A DNA stretch of 64,000 nt, taken from assembly GCF_014489635.1 (NCBI RefSeq), contig NZ_CP060828.1:8544001-8608000 (forward strand), in the 5' to 3' direction. The translations under genes were made by a program, and so were the position numbers. Shown piece after piece: positions 50,891 through 59,063 of the stretch. The notes beneath the pieces are model-generated. The model saw only the letters and a program-made list of their open reading frames with translations. It did no database searches and was not told the origin of the DNA. The first letter of the stretch is position 1. Every line of letters begins with the position of its first letter. The stretch comes from Streptomyces roseirectus. GTDB taxonomy: Bacteria; Actinomycetota; Actinomycetes; Streptomycetales; Streptomycetaceae.

Positions 50891-52035
50891 TAGGCACCCT
50901 TTCCGGCGGCGGTGCGCAGAGCCTCGTCGCGGGCGGCGATCGCGGCCCAGGTGGGCGGGAGGATGCGCTCGCGGCCGAGGTGGGCGCGGGCCTGGGCAGC
51001 GTCGACGTGCGGACGGTGGCGGGCCTCGTAGCGGGCGAACGCGGCGGTGAGGGCAGGGAGTTGAGGGCTCTCGGGGTGGTGGGGCTCGGCCGCGCCGGCG
51101 CCGTCCAGCTCCTCCGCGAGCCGCCACGCCCCGGTCAGCGCGAGGGACGTGCCCCGGCCGGAGAGGTAGGCCGGGCAGTACCCGGCGTCGCCGACGAGGA
51201 CGACCCGGCCCCGGTGCCAGGCGGGCAGGTGGATCTGGCTCGCGGAGGTGAAGTAGAGGTCGGGATCGGCGAGCGCGGCGTCCAGCAACTCCGGTATCCG
51301 CCACGACCGTTGATCTGCGAACGCCTCGGCGAGGAGTTTCTTCTGGACGTCCGGGTCACGGTCGTCGTGGTCGGTCTGCGGTGACCGGAACTGGAGCACG
51401 GCGACGGCCTTGCCGCCGTACCGGAAGAGGCCCGCCATCCGGCCGGGGACGTTGTGGATCACGCCCGCGGGCCCCGTCCCGCCGGGGAAGTCGGCCAGCG
51501 CGAAGTACACGCCGAGGTGGCGCGTGTACTCCGGTTCCGGCCCGAACACCAGCCCGCGCACGCCGGAGTGCTGGCCGTCGGCGCCGATCACGACGTCGTA
51601 GCGCCCGGTCCGGCCCGACGCGAACCGCACGCCGACGCCCGCGCCGTCGTCGTCCAGCGCCTCGACCGCGTCGCCGAAGCGGACGGTCACGGTGTCGGGG
51701 AGGGCGTCGGCGAGGATCCGGACGAGGTCGGCGCGCAGGAGTTCGACGTCGTCGGCGGAGTCGTTGAACTCGGCCGGCGGCAGGGGGGCCACCGGCTCGC
51801 CCTCGCTGTCGACGAAGCGGGTCCGCTCGGACATGTCGACGCGGTGGGCGCGGATCCGCGTGAGCAGGCCCATGCGAGCGGCGGCCTGGACCGCGTCGCC
51901 GCGGATGTCGATGGGGGTGCCGGTCAGGCGTAAGTGCCGGGCGTGCTCGACGACGGTGACGGCGTGGCCGCGTCCGCCGAGCTCAAGTGCCGTGGCCAGA
52001 CCGGCGATTCCGGCTCCGGAGATGAGCAGGTTCAC
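50890..52035 (-). CDS. FAD-dependent monooxygenase (PHBH/TetX-like)
   Basis: A 381-residue group A flavoprotein monooxygenase. The N-terminal MNLLISGAGIAGLATALELG is the GxGxxG FAD-binding loop; DVVIGADGQHSGVRGLVFG is the DG motif; VVLVGDAGYCPAYLSGRGTS is the GD motif that binds the FAD ribityl chain. Such enzymes hydroxylate aromatic or tetracycline/rifamycin-like molecules using NAD(P)H. GTG start at 52035, facing the TetR gene across 157 bp with palindromes, and overlapping the MFS gene by one base, so the pair is probably induced by the TetR ligand. Confidence 0.9.
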   Translation of the reverse strand: MNLLISGAGIAGLATALELGGRGHAVTVVEHARHLRLTGTPIDIRGDAVQAAARMGLLTRIRAHRVDMSERTRFVDSEGEPVAPLPPAEFNDSADDVELLRADLVRILADALPDTVTVRFGDAVEALDDDGAGVGVRFASGRTGRYDVVIGADGQHSGVRGLVFGPEPEYTRHLGVYFALADFPGGTGPAGVIHNVPGRMAGLFRYGGKAVAVLQFRSPQTDHDDRDPDVQKKLLAEAFADQRSWRIPELLDAALADPDLYFTSASQIHLPAWHRGRVVLVGDAGYCPAYLSGRGTSLALTGAWRLAEELDGAGAAEPHHPESPQLPALTAAFARYEARHRPHVDAAQARAHLGRERILPPTWAAIAARDEALRTAAGKGA

Positions 52036-52091
52036 GTGGGTGCTCCAGGGGTCGTGGCGGGTTCGGGTGGACGGCTCCCGCCTTAAAGAAA

Positions 52092-52131
52092 CAAGCCGTC
52101 GCTTTTAGCGAGCGTACTGACCATCGGCTTG
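52092..52131. promoter_or_regulatory. Nested palindromes in the monooxygenase/TetR divergent promoter
   Basis: CAAGCCG (52092-52098) pairs with CGGCTTG (52125-52131), and just inside lies TCGCT-TTT-AGCGA (52099-52111). Both are perfect. The position between two divergent starts, 52035 and 52193, fits a TetR operator controlling both genes. Confidence 0.6.
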
Positions 52132-52192
52132 CATCGCAACGAACCCCCTGGCGACAATCGGCACCCCAGCGCAGAACGTGAGGTGAGAGCCC

Positions 52193-52789
52193 GTGTCGCA
52201 GTCCCGGCCGGCCGCGCGGCGCCCCGGCGGCCGCAACGCGCGGGTACGGGAGCGGATCCTCGCCGCGACCGTCGAACTCGTCGCCCGCGACGGCATCGCG
52301 GGGTTCCGGTACGAGGAGGTCGCCGAGTGCGCGGGCGTCCACCGCACGAGCGTGTACCGCAACTGGCCCGACCGCGACGACCTGGTCGTCGAGGCGCTGC
52401 TGCACTACGTCGAGGACCTGGCCTCCGTCGCCGACACCGGCGATCTCCAGCGCGACCTCGTCGACTTCCTGCTCGCGCTCGCCGCCGTCCTGGACACCCC
52501 CTTCGGGCAGTCCCTGGAGCAGGCCATCCACTCCGCCCGCCAGACCGAGGCCGTCCAAGCGCTCACCAAGGTCCTCGACCAGCGCGTCGCCGCCATGCGC
52601 CGCCGGGTGGACTCGGCCGTCGAACGCGGTGAACTCCCGCCCGTCGACAGCGGGTTCCTCGGCGAGATGATCTCCGGGCCCGTCCATCTCATCGTCAACC
52701 GCGGCGTGCGTCCCTTCGCGCGCGCGGACGCGGAACGCATCGTCTCCGTGATCCTCGCCGGAATCCGGGCCACGGCGCCGGAGGGCTGA
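52193..52789 (+). CDS. TetR-family transcriptional regulator
   Basis: A 198-residue repressor. The HTH is RERILAATVELVARDGIAGF and YEEVAECAGVHRTSVYRNW followed by PDRDDLVVEALLHY; the C-terminal ligand domain includes DFLLALAAVLDTPFGQSLEQ and ends FARADAERIVSVILAGIRAT, the TetR_C_11-like type. GTG start at 52193 behind GAGGTGAG. It is divergent from the FAD monooxygenase/MFS operon, its likely target, through the palindromes at 52092-52131. It is nearly end-to-end with the next MFS gene (3 nt between stops, convergent). Confidence 0.9.
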   Translation: MSQSRPAARRPGGRNARVRERILAATVELVARDGIAGFRYEEVAECAGVHRTSVYRNWPDRDDLVVEALLHYVEDLASVADTGDLQRDLVDFLLALAAVLDTPFGQSLEQAIHSARQTEAVQALTKVLDQRVAAMRRRVDSAVERGELPPVDSGFLGEMISGPVHLIVNRGVRPFARADAERIVSVILAGIRATAPEG

Positions 52790-52792
52790 GGT

Positions 52793-54028
52793 TCAGTCCG
52801 GCGGACGGTCGTCGGACCGGGTACGCGTACGGCGTTCCGTCGCCAGGCACAGCAGCGCCGCCCCCGTCGTCGCGAGCCCGCCCAGCCACAGGCCCGAGCG
52901 CGCGCCGAGCACCCCGGCGAGGCCGCCGACCAGCAACGAGCCCAAGGGCGTGGTCCCTTGGAGGATCAGTGTGTAGAGGGCCATCACCCGGCCCCGGTAG
53001 GCGGGGTCGCTGCCGAGCTGGATGCGGTGGTTGGCGGCCTGCGCGAAGTACGTGGAGGCGAGACCGGTGAGGAACAGCGCCACCATGGCGAGCCCCAGCG
53101 TCGGAGCCCACCCGGCGACGGTCTCCAGCACCCCGAACCCGAGCGCCGACCCGGCGACCAGCCGTCCGGACGGCCGCTCGCGGCGTGCCGTCCCCGCGAG
53201 CGCGGCCAGGAGCGAGCCGGCGGCCAGCGCGGTCGTCAGCAGCCCGAAGGTCCTCGCGTCGGCGTCGAACACCGTACGGGCGATCAGCGGCAGCGTGACC
53301 TGGAAGTTCAGCCCGAACAGGCCGACGGCCGCCACCAGCGCCAGCGGTAGCGTGAGATCCCGCCGGGACGCGACGTGCCGCAGCGCGTCCACCACCCGGT
53401 GCGGACCGCGCCCCGGCGCGCCGCGCAGCAGCTCACCCGGCCGCATCAGCAGCAGCCCGGCCACCGGGGCGACGTAACTGACCGCGTTGACCAGCATGAC
53501 CGGCCCGGTGCCCAGCCACGCGATGAGCGCCCCCGAGGCCGCCGGGCCCACCACGCGCGACACGCTGAAGTAACTCACGCTGAGCGCCGAGGCGTTGGGC
53601 AGCAGCGCGGGGCCCACCAGCTCGCTGACGAACGAGATCCGCGTCGGCGTCTCGACCGCGTTCACCGTCCCGAGGCACAGCGCGAAGAAACAGAGGTGAC
53701 CGAGCCGGACCGTCCCGGTGAGCGTCAGCAGCGCCAGCAGCAGCGCGAGTACCCCGGCCGTCAGGTTCGCCCCCAGCAGCAGGACCCGCTTGTCGTACCG
53801 GTCCGCGAGCCGCCCGCCGTACAGCGTGAGCAGCAGCATCGGCGTGAACTGGAGCGCCGTCACCAGCCCCAGCGCGCTGCCCGAACCGTCCGTCAGGGAC
53901 AGCACCAGCCAGTCCTGCGCGGTGATCATCATCCAGGTGCCGGTCACCGACACGACCTGGCCCGCCGCGAAGAGCCGGAAGTTGCGGATCGCCAGGGAAC
54001 GGAAGGGGGACGCGAGGGCCGAGGTCAC
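52793..54028 (-). CDS. MFS transporter (EntS/MFS_3-like)
   Basis: A 411-residue, 12-helix transporter. It begins with the family pattern SPFRSLAIRNFRLFAAGQVV and GTWMMITAQDWLVLSLT, has GGRLADRYDKRVLLLGANLT in the helix 2-3 loop, and NAVETPTRISFVSELVGP in the next loop. These match the EntS-type group that includes enterobactin exporters and many actinobacterial drug pumps. It is not near the siderophore locus, so the substrate is unknown. GTG start at 54028. Convergent with the TetR gene, with 3 nt between the stops. Confidence 0.88.
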   Translation of the reverse strand: MTSALASPFRSLAIRNFRLFAAGQVVSVTGTWMMITAQDWLVLSLTDGSGSALGLVTALQFTPMLLLTLYGGRLADRYDKRVLLLGANLTAGVLALLLALLTLTGTVRLGHLCFFALCLGTVNAVETPTRISFVSELVGPALLPNASALSVSYFSVSRVVGPAASGALIAWLGTGPVMLVNAVSYVAPVAGLLLMRPGELLRGAPGRGPHRVVDALRHVASRRDLTLPLALVAAVGLFGLNFQVTLPLIARTVFDADARTFGLLTTALAAGSLLAALAGTARRERPSGRLVAGSALGFGVLETVAGWAPTLGLAMVALFLTGLASTYFAQAANHRIQLGSDPAYRGRVMALYTLILQGTTPLGSLLVGGLAGVLGARSGLWLGGLATTGAALLCLATERRTRTRSDDRPPD

Positions 54029-54189
54029 CCCGCATTTCTCTCACGCCCTCCTTGGGCCGGGCCTTGGCACGGCTTGAGAAGCCTCTGTGACGCACCCTAC
54101 TCAGACCGGCGTTATCGGAAGGGAACGGACGTGCGGGAGCGAATCGTTGGAAGAGGTGCGCCAACGTGAGAGAAAAGGGAGCGTCCGCC

Positions 54190-54612
54190 GTGAGCCCGAG
54201 CCAGGTCTTCGCCGCCGTCGACGACGACGAGGCACACATCCGCGCGCTGATCGCCCGCTGGGCCCGGTCCGTGCACCGGGGCGACATCGACGGAGTGCTC
54301 GCCGGACACGCCGAGAAGCTGACGATGTTCAACGTCGCCCCGCCCTACGAGGGCATCCGCTCACGCGCCGCCTACCGTGTCATCTGGCCGCCCCTGTTCG
54401 CCTGGCAGGCCCTTGGCGCCCGCTTCGACATCGAGTCCCTCGACGTGACGGCGGGTACGGACGTCGCCTACGCGCACGCGCTGGTGCGCTGCGGCACCCC
54501 GGGGGAGCTGGCCGAACGGCCCGAACTGCGACTGCGGCTGACATTCGGGCTGGTCAAGGAGGACGGCGAGTGGGTGATCGCCCACGAACACCACTCGTTC
54601 CCGCACGACTGA
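54190..54612 (+). CDS. SnoaL-like / DUF4440-type NTF2-fold protein
   Basis: About 140 residues from the GTG at 54190 (AAGGGAG about nine bases upstream); an in-frame GTG at 54166 is the alternative. The fold is seen in DDDEAHIRALIARWARSVHRGDIDGVLAGH, AEKLTMFNVAPP (first-strand acidic motif replaced by E-K) and the C-terminal sheet LTFGLVKEDGEWVIAHEHHSFP, which is typical of the YybH-like family that ends with W-x-I-x-H-x-H-x-S. These proteins may be small hydrolases or ligand binders. It is a single gene, divergent from the MFS gene. Confidence 0.82.
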   Translation: MSPSQVFAAVDDDEAHIRALIARWARSVHRGDIDGVLAGHAEKLTMFNVAPPYEGIRSRAAYRVIWPPLFAWQALGARFDIESLDVTAGTDVAYAHALVRCGTPGELAERPELRLRLTFGLVKEDGEWVIAHEHHSFPHD

Positions 54613-54753
54613 GCCGTCTGCCGCGTTCTGGCGTGAACCCGCCTCCGCCGCCTGGGGGAACCGGAGACGCCGGATCGCCCCACCGCGGGTTACGTTGACG
54701 AGGGTTTCCGCACCCTCAGTGACAGTCGCCGGCCAGGGAGAGGTGCAGCGCGC

Positions 54754-55704
54754 ATGACGTCCGAGCCGTGTGCCGTGGCCGCGACTCCCACCGCGCCCGT
54801 CCGCCGCCGGGTCCCCTGGTCGCTGCTGGGCTCGTTCGCCGTCCTGTTCGGCGTCGGCTGGCTGGCGCGGCGGCACTGGTCGGTGGTGTCGGACGGCGCA
54901 GGACGGCTCGCCGTCGCGGACCAGGGCTGGCTGCTGTGCGGCGCGTTCGCGACCGTCGGCACCTGGGGCTGCGCGGCGCTGGCCCAGCAGGGCGCCGCCG
55001 CGCCGAGCCTGCCGCGCGGGCGGCTGGTCGCGGCGCAGTTCGCCGCCTCCGCCGCCAACCATCTGCTCCCGGCGGGCCTCGGCGCGAGCGCGGTGAACCT
55101 GCGGTTCCTGATGCGTTGCGGCCTGTCCGCGCCCCGCTCCGCGACCGCCCTCGGCGTGAAGGCGACGGCCTCCTGCGTCGCCAGGATCACCCTGATCGCC
55201 GTCCTCGCGCCGCTCGCCCCCGGGGTGCTGCGCGTGCCCGAGGTCCCGGCGCCGGTCGCCCTGGCCGTCGTCGCCGTCGTCCTCCCGCTTCCGGCGCTGC
55301 TGCTGTGGGCGCGCTGCCGCCGGGCCCTGTCGGCGGTCGCCGCCGACATCCGCGACGTCCACGCGCGCCCGTGCCGGGCGGCGGCGCTGTGGGGCGGGTC
55401 GTTCGCGTTCGCCACGCTGCACGCGTGCGTGCTGATCGCCGTCACCCGCGCGATCGGCCTCACGCTCTCGCCGGTCCACGTCGCGCTGGTCTACCTCGCC
55501 GCGAGCAGCGCCGCCGCCCTGCTGCCGACGCCGGGCGGCATCGGCTCGCTCGACGCGGTGCTGGCGCTGTCGCTGGCCGCGACGGGCGCGCCGGCCGTCG
55601 AGGCGACGTCGGCGGTGCTGGGGTACCGGCTGCTGACGGTGTGGCTGCCGCTGCTGCCGGGGCTGCTGGTGCTGGGGGTGCTGGTCAGACGGCGGGCGCT
55701 GTAA
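54754..55704 (+). CDS. Lysylphosphatidylglycerol synthase-like membrane protein (flippase domain)
   Basis: A 316-residue polytopic protein with about eight helices. Characteristic stretches of the UPF0104/LPG_synthase_TM family are AQFAASAANHLLPAGLGASA, with the conserved N-x-L-P-A-G-x-G, and LLPTPGGIGSLDAVLALSLA with the P-x-G-G-x-G turn, and a helix with EATSAVLGYRLLTVWLPLLP. Related proteins flip or modify phospholipids; this one lacks the soluble synthase domain. GGGAGAGG precedes the ATG. It is a single gene. Confidence 0.85.
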   Translation: MTSEPCAVAATPTAPVRRRVPWSLLGSFAVLFGVGWLARRHWSVVSDGAGRLAVADQGWLLCGAFATVGTWGCAALAQQGAAAPSLPRGRLVAAQFAASAANHLLPAGLGASAVNLRFLMRCGLSAPRSATALGVKATASCVARITLIAVLAPLAPGVLRVPEVPAPVALAVVAVVLPLPALLLWARCRRALSAVAADIRDVHARPCRAAALWGGSFAFATLHACVLIAVTRAIGLTLSPVHVALVYLAASSAAALLPTPGGIGSLDAVLALSLAATGAPAVEATSAVLGYRLLTVWLPLLPGLLVLGVLVRRRAL

Positions 55705-55764
55705 GCGGGTCGGCTTCGTCACCCCCTTGGCCAAGGCATGGCGAAGATCTGTCGCGGGCTTTAC

Positions 55765-55779
55765 TGCACATGATGTGCA
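55765..55779. promoter_or_regulatory. Nur-like (nickel uptake regulator) palindrome
   Basis: TGCACAT-G-ATGTGCA is a perfect 7+1+7 palindrome. Written with its right flank as TGCAC-ATGAT-GTGCAA it shares the TGC...GCAA halves and 5-nt spacing of the Streptomyces Nur box tTGCaa-N5-ttGCAA. It lies 69 nt before a nickel transporter gene, the regulon member expected for Nur. Confidence 0.65.
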
Positions 55780-55847
55780 ACTGGGAGAGCATGGCGAATG
55801 CTGGCCCCACCGGGTCACGCGCCGCTCGCGACGGAAGGCACCACCCG

Positions 55848-56999
55848 ATGACGATGACCCGGCGGGAATGGACCCGCCTCGCCGGAATGGCCGCGTTCAT
55901 CGTCGCCCTGCACGTCGTCGGCTGGTTCACCCTCGTCGCGATCGTCGCCCCGCACCACTACAGCATCGGCGAGAAGACCTTCGGCATCGGCATCGGCGTC
56001 ACCGCCTACACCCTCGGCATGCGCCACGCCTTCGACGCCGACCACATCGCCGCGATCGACAACACCACCCGCAAGCTGATGGGCGAGGGCCAGCGGCCCC
56101 TGTCCGTCGGGTTCTGGTTCTCCCTCGGCCACTCCAGCGTCGTCTTCGCCCTCGCCCTCCTGCTCTCCTTCGGCGTCAAGACCCTCGCCGGGCCCCTGCG
56201 CGACGACGACTCCAGCCTCCACGACGTCACCGGCCTGATCGGGACGGCCGTCTCGGGCACGTTCCTGTACGTCATCGCCGTCCTCAACCTGGTGATCCTC
56301 GCCGGGATCTGGAAGGTGTTCCGGCGCATGCGCACGGGCGAGTTCGACGAGGCCGAACTGGAGGAGCACCTGAACAACCGGGGCTTCATGAACCGGCTCC
56401 TCGGGCGGGTCATGAACGCCATCACCAAGCCCTGGCAGATGTACCCCCTCGGCCTCCTCTTCGGCCTCGGCTTCGACACGGCCACCGAGGTCGCGCTGCT
56501 CGTCCTCGCCGGGTCCGGTGCCGCCTCGGGGCTGCCCTGGTACGCGATCCTGTGCCTGCCGGTGCTCTTCGCGGCCGGGATGTCCCTGCTCGACACCATC
56601 GACGGCTCGTTCATGAACTTCGCGTACGGGTGGGCGTTCTCGCAGCCCGTCCGCAAGGTCTACTACAACCTCACGGTGACCGGTCTCTCCGTCGCCGTCG
56701 CCCTCCTCATCGGCACCGCCGAACTCCTCGGCCTCGCCGCCGAGAAGCTGTCCCTGCACGGCGCGTTCTGGGACTGGGTGGCGGGGCTCGACCTCAACAC
56801 CCTGGGGTTCGTGGTGACGGGGATGTTTGTCGCGGCGTGGGCGATCGCCCTGGTGGTGTGGAAGGTGGGGCGGATCGAGGAGAAGTGGAGCGTGCGGCCG
56901 GCCCAGAACAGCGCCGCCGCCCAGCCCGACCCCGCCGCCCAGCCCGACCCCGCCGCTCAGACCGGCTCCGCCAGCACCCTCTCCAGCACCAGCCGCTGA
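55848..56999 (+). CDS. NiCoT-family nickel/cobalt transporter
   Basis: A 383-residue secondary metal importer with eight predicted helices. The NiCoT signature is complete: GMRHAFDADHIAAIDNTTRK (HAFDADH metal site in helix 2), SVGFWFSLGHSSVVF in helix 3 and GLGFDTATEVALLVLAGSG further on. A long acidic cytoplasmic loop (about residues 170-200) is normal; the C-terminal tail has two copies of AAQPDP. GGAAGG about ten bases before the ATG at 55848 decides the start, although the frame is open back to 55770. It should import Ni(II) for urease, hydrogenase or nickel superoxide dismutase. A Nur-like box upstream suggests nickel repression. Confidence 0.94.
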   Translation: MTMTRREWTRLAGMAAFIVALHVVGWFTLVAIVAPHHYSIGEKTFGIGIGVTAYTLGMRHAFDADHIAAIDNTTRKLMGEGQRPLSVGFWFSLGHSSVVFALALLLSFGVKTLAGPLRDDDSSLHDVTGLIGTAVSGTFLYVIAVLNLVILAGIWKVFRRMRTGEFDEAELEEHLNNRGFMNRLLGRVMNAITKPWQMYPLGLLFGLGFDTATEVALLVLAGSGAASGLPWYAILCLPVLFAAGMSLLDTIDGSFMNFAYGWAFSQPVRKVYYNLTVTGLSVAVALLIGTAELLGLAAEKLSLHGAFWDWVAGLDLNTLGFVVTGMFVAAWAIALVVWKVGRIEEKWSVRPAQNSAAAQPDPAAQPDPAAQTGSASTLSSTSR

Positions 57000-57862
57000 G
57001 CCCCGTCCACGTCCGGACTCGACAACCCCGCCAGCACCACCAGCGCCTTCCACAACGCCCACCCCCGCGCCCGCCGCCACACCTCGTCCGGCAGCCCCAC
57101 GGCCTCCCGGAACACCTTCCGCTCGGCCCCCTCGAAGTACGTCCACGCGATGACGAGGTCGCACGCCGGATCACCCGTCCCGCACGTCCCGAAGTCGATG
57201 ACGGCCGACAGCCTCCCGTCCTCGACGAGGAGGTTGCCCGCCGACACGTCCCCGTGGAACCACACCGGCGCCGACGGCCACACCGACACCAGCGCCTCGC
57301 CCCACACCCGGCGGCACGCGGCCACGTCCACGACGTCCGCCAGCGTCACCAGCGACTCGGCGGCCTGGTCCCCGTACACGCTCGGATGGCACCCCCGGTA
57401 CCAGGAGTGCAGCCCCGCCACCGGCCCGCCGTCCGCCGGGACTTCACGCAGCCGGCGCAGGAACTCGCCCAGATCCCGGGCGAGTCGGAGCCGGTCGACG
57501 GCGCCGGAATCGACGCTCTCGCCGGGCAGCCAGCGCCGCACCGACCAGGGGAACGGGTACCCGGACGCCGGGCGTCCGACGGCGACCGGCGCGGGCACCG
57601 GCGTCGTCAACTCCCGTGCCAGGAACGGCAGCCAGCGGTCCTCCTTGGCGACCGCCGCGACGTACCCCGCCGCGCTCGGCAGCCGCACGGACAGCTCCTC
57701 GCCGAGCCGGAACGTCCGGTTGTCCCAGCCCTGGCGCTCCACCGGCCGCACCGGCAGCCCGGCCCACTCGGGGAACTGCCCGGCGATCAGGTCCCGGACG
57801 AGGCCGGCGTCGATGTCGGTCATGGGGGCAGTCTGCGCGAACGCGGACCGGGGTGTCCTCAC
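56957..57862 (-). CDS. Aminoglycoside phosphotransferase-fold kinase
   Basis: A 301-residue APH/CAK-type kinase. SVRLPSAAGYVAAVAKE marks the nucleotide-binding lobe, PVWFHGDVSAGNLLVEDG the catalytic loop with H-G-D-x4-N, and AVIDFGTCGTGDPACDL the metal-binding D-F-G-like loop. The family includes resistance kinases, homoserine and macrolide kinases; this type is usually called a phosphotransferase of unknown substrate. The GTG at 57862 has GGGGAGGAG seven bases upstream and so outranks the MTDIDAG methionine at 57823. Its 3' end overlaps the convergent NiCoT gene by 43 nt. Confidence 0.88.
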   Translation of the reverse strand: MRTPRSAFAQTAPMTDIDAGLVRDLIAGQFPEWAGLPVRPVERQGWDNRTFRLGEELSVRLPSAAGYVAAVAKEDRWLPFLARELTTPVPAPVAVGRPASGYPFPWSVRRWLPGESVDSGAVDRLRLARDLGEFLRRLREVPADGGPVAGLHSWYRGCHPSVYGDQAAESLVTLADVVDVAACRRVWGEALVSVWPSAPVWFHGDVSAGNLLVEDGRLSAVIDFGTCGTGDPACDLVIAWTYFEGAERKVFREAVGLPDEVWRRARGWALWKALVVLAGLSSPDVDGAQRLVLERVLAEPV

Positions 57863-57889
57863 CTTTTCGCTCCTCCCCTTTTCCGGTCC

Positions 57890-58849
57890 TCACCTTCTCG
57901 CGAGGTCCGCCCGGCACCGGACGATCTGCCGCGCCGGGTCCCCCGTGTACAGCCACGGCGCCGGTGTCGCCCGCCGCCCCATCAGGTCCAGCAGCACCCC
58001 GGCGATCTCCGCCTCCCCCGCCTTGCAGGCCGCGTGCGCGAGATGGCTGACGTCCCTGAGCTCGGCGGGGGAGACGGCCGGCCCGACCGGACGCCCGGCG
58101 AGCCAGCGGTCCCAGGTGCGGCGGACGTCGCTGACGGCGCCGTCGTCCGTCCAGTGCTGGGCGATGCCGACGGCCGTGGGGCGGTCGCGGGTGAGGTCCA
58201 GGGTGTAGCGGTACTCCTCCACGCGCGCGTACTGCACGAGCACCGGCAGCGGGCAGCCCGGCGGGGCGACGCCGGCGGCGTCGCGGGCGAAGTCGTACAT
58301 CAGGCCGTGGGTGCCGTGCCAGCGGGCCGAGTAGTAGTGCAGGACCTGGAGGTGGCCCTCCATGCTGTACGGGTCGCGCTGGTGCAACTCGTCCCACCAG
58401 CGGGCGAGTTCCGGCCGGCGCACGCCCGCTGGGTACAGCCGCGCCACCGAGATCAGCGACACCCACGGCGTCGGGTCCGCCGGGTACGCCTCGCTCGCCG
58501 CGCGGCACGCCAGCACCGCCGCGTCCACCCGCCGGGGGTCGATCGGCGCGCCCCGGCCCGCCTCGATCGCCAGGTTGAACGCCCGTGCCGTCTCCGTCGC
58601 CGCCCGCAGCACCCGGGCGTCCGCGCTGGACGGCTCCGCCGCGAGCCACGTCTCCACCGTCGACCCGCCCGCGCACACCTGCGCCAGCCGCCGCACCCGG
58701 TGCCCGCGCGCCGCCCAGTCCCGGCCGGTCGCCCCCAGCAGATCTCTGAGGCCGTGCCATCTCCCGATCACCACGTCCGGCCGCGTCGCGGTCAGCTCCT
58801 CGTCACCGCAGTCGGGATCGAAGTCGGGCGAGAAACGGTCGCGCGCCAT
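57890..58849 (-). CDS. Hypothetical protein (319 residues), helical-repeat-like
   Basis: Unrecognised protein. It has Trp/Arg-rich segments (VVIGRWHGLRDLLGATGRDW, RRVDAAVLACRAASEAYPAD) followed by helices with TPR-like spacing (WVSLISVARLYPAGVRRPEL, LQVLHYYSARWHGTHGLM). No signal, membrane helix or cysteine pair. The frame and GC3 are strong and the ATG at 58849 is well placed. It lies 27 nt upstream of the phosphotransferase gene in the same direction, so the two are probably co-transcribed. No metal-binding or catalytic motif is obvious. Confidence 0.75.
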   Translation of the reverse strand: MARDRFSPDFDPDCGDEELTATRPDVVIGRWHGLRDLLGATGRDWAARGHRVRRLAQVCAGGSTVETWLAAEPSSADARVLRAATETARAFNLAIEAGRGAPIDPRRVDAAVLACRAASEAYPADPTPWVSLISVARLYPAGVRRPELARWWDELHQRDPYSMEGHLQVLHYYSARWHGTHGLMYDFARDAAGVAPPGCPLPVLVQYARVEEYRYTLDLTRDRPTAVGIAQHWTDDGAVSDVRRTWDRWLAGRPVGPAVSPAELRDVSHLAHAACKAGEAEIAGVLLDLMGRRATPAPWLYTGDPARQIVRCRADLARR

Positions 58850-59063
58850 GGGGGCCTGCCTCGGGTCGGTGCGATGCGGTGGGGAGGGGGCGGGGAGCGG
58901 GCTCGGGCGGAGGGCGAGTACGGGGTCGACGGGAGGGGAGCGGGTCGTGGGGTGTTACCGGTGGGGGTCTGCGGGGCGGCCGGTGGAGGGGCCGGGGCGG
59001 AAGACCCGGACCGGCCGCTCCCAGAGCCGTCCGGGAGCCTCGTCCGCCGGGGAGGGGCGTCGC

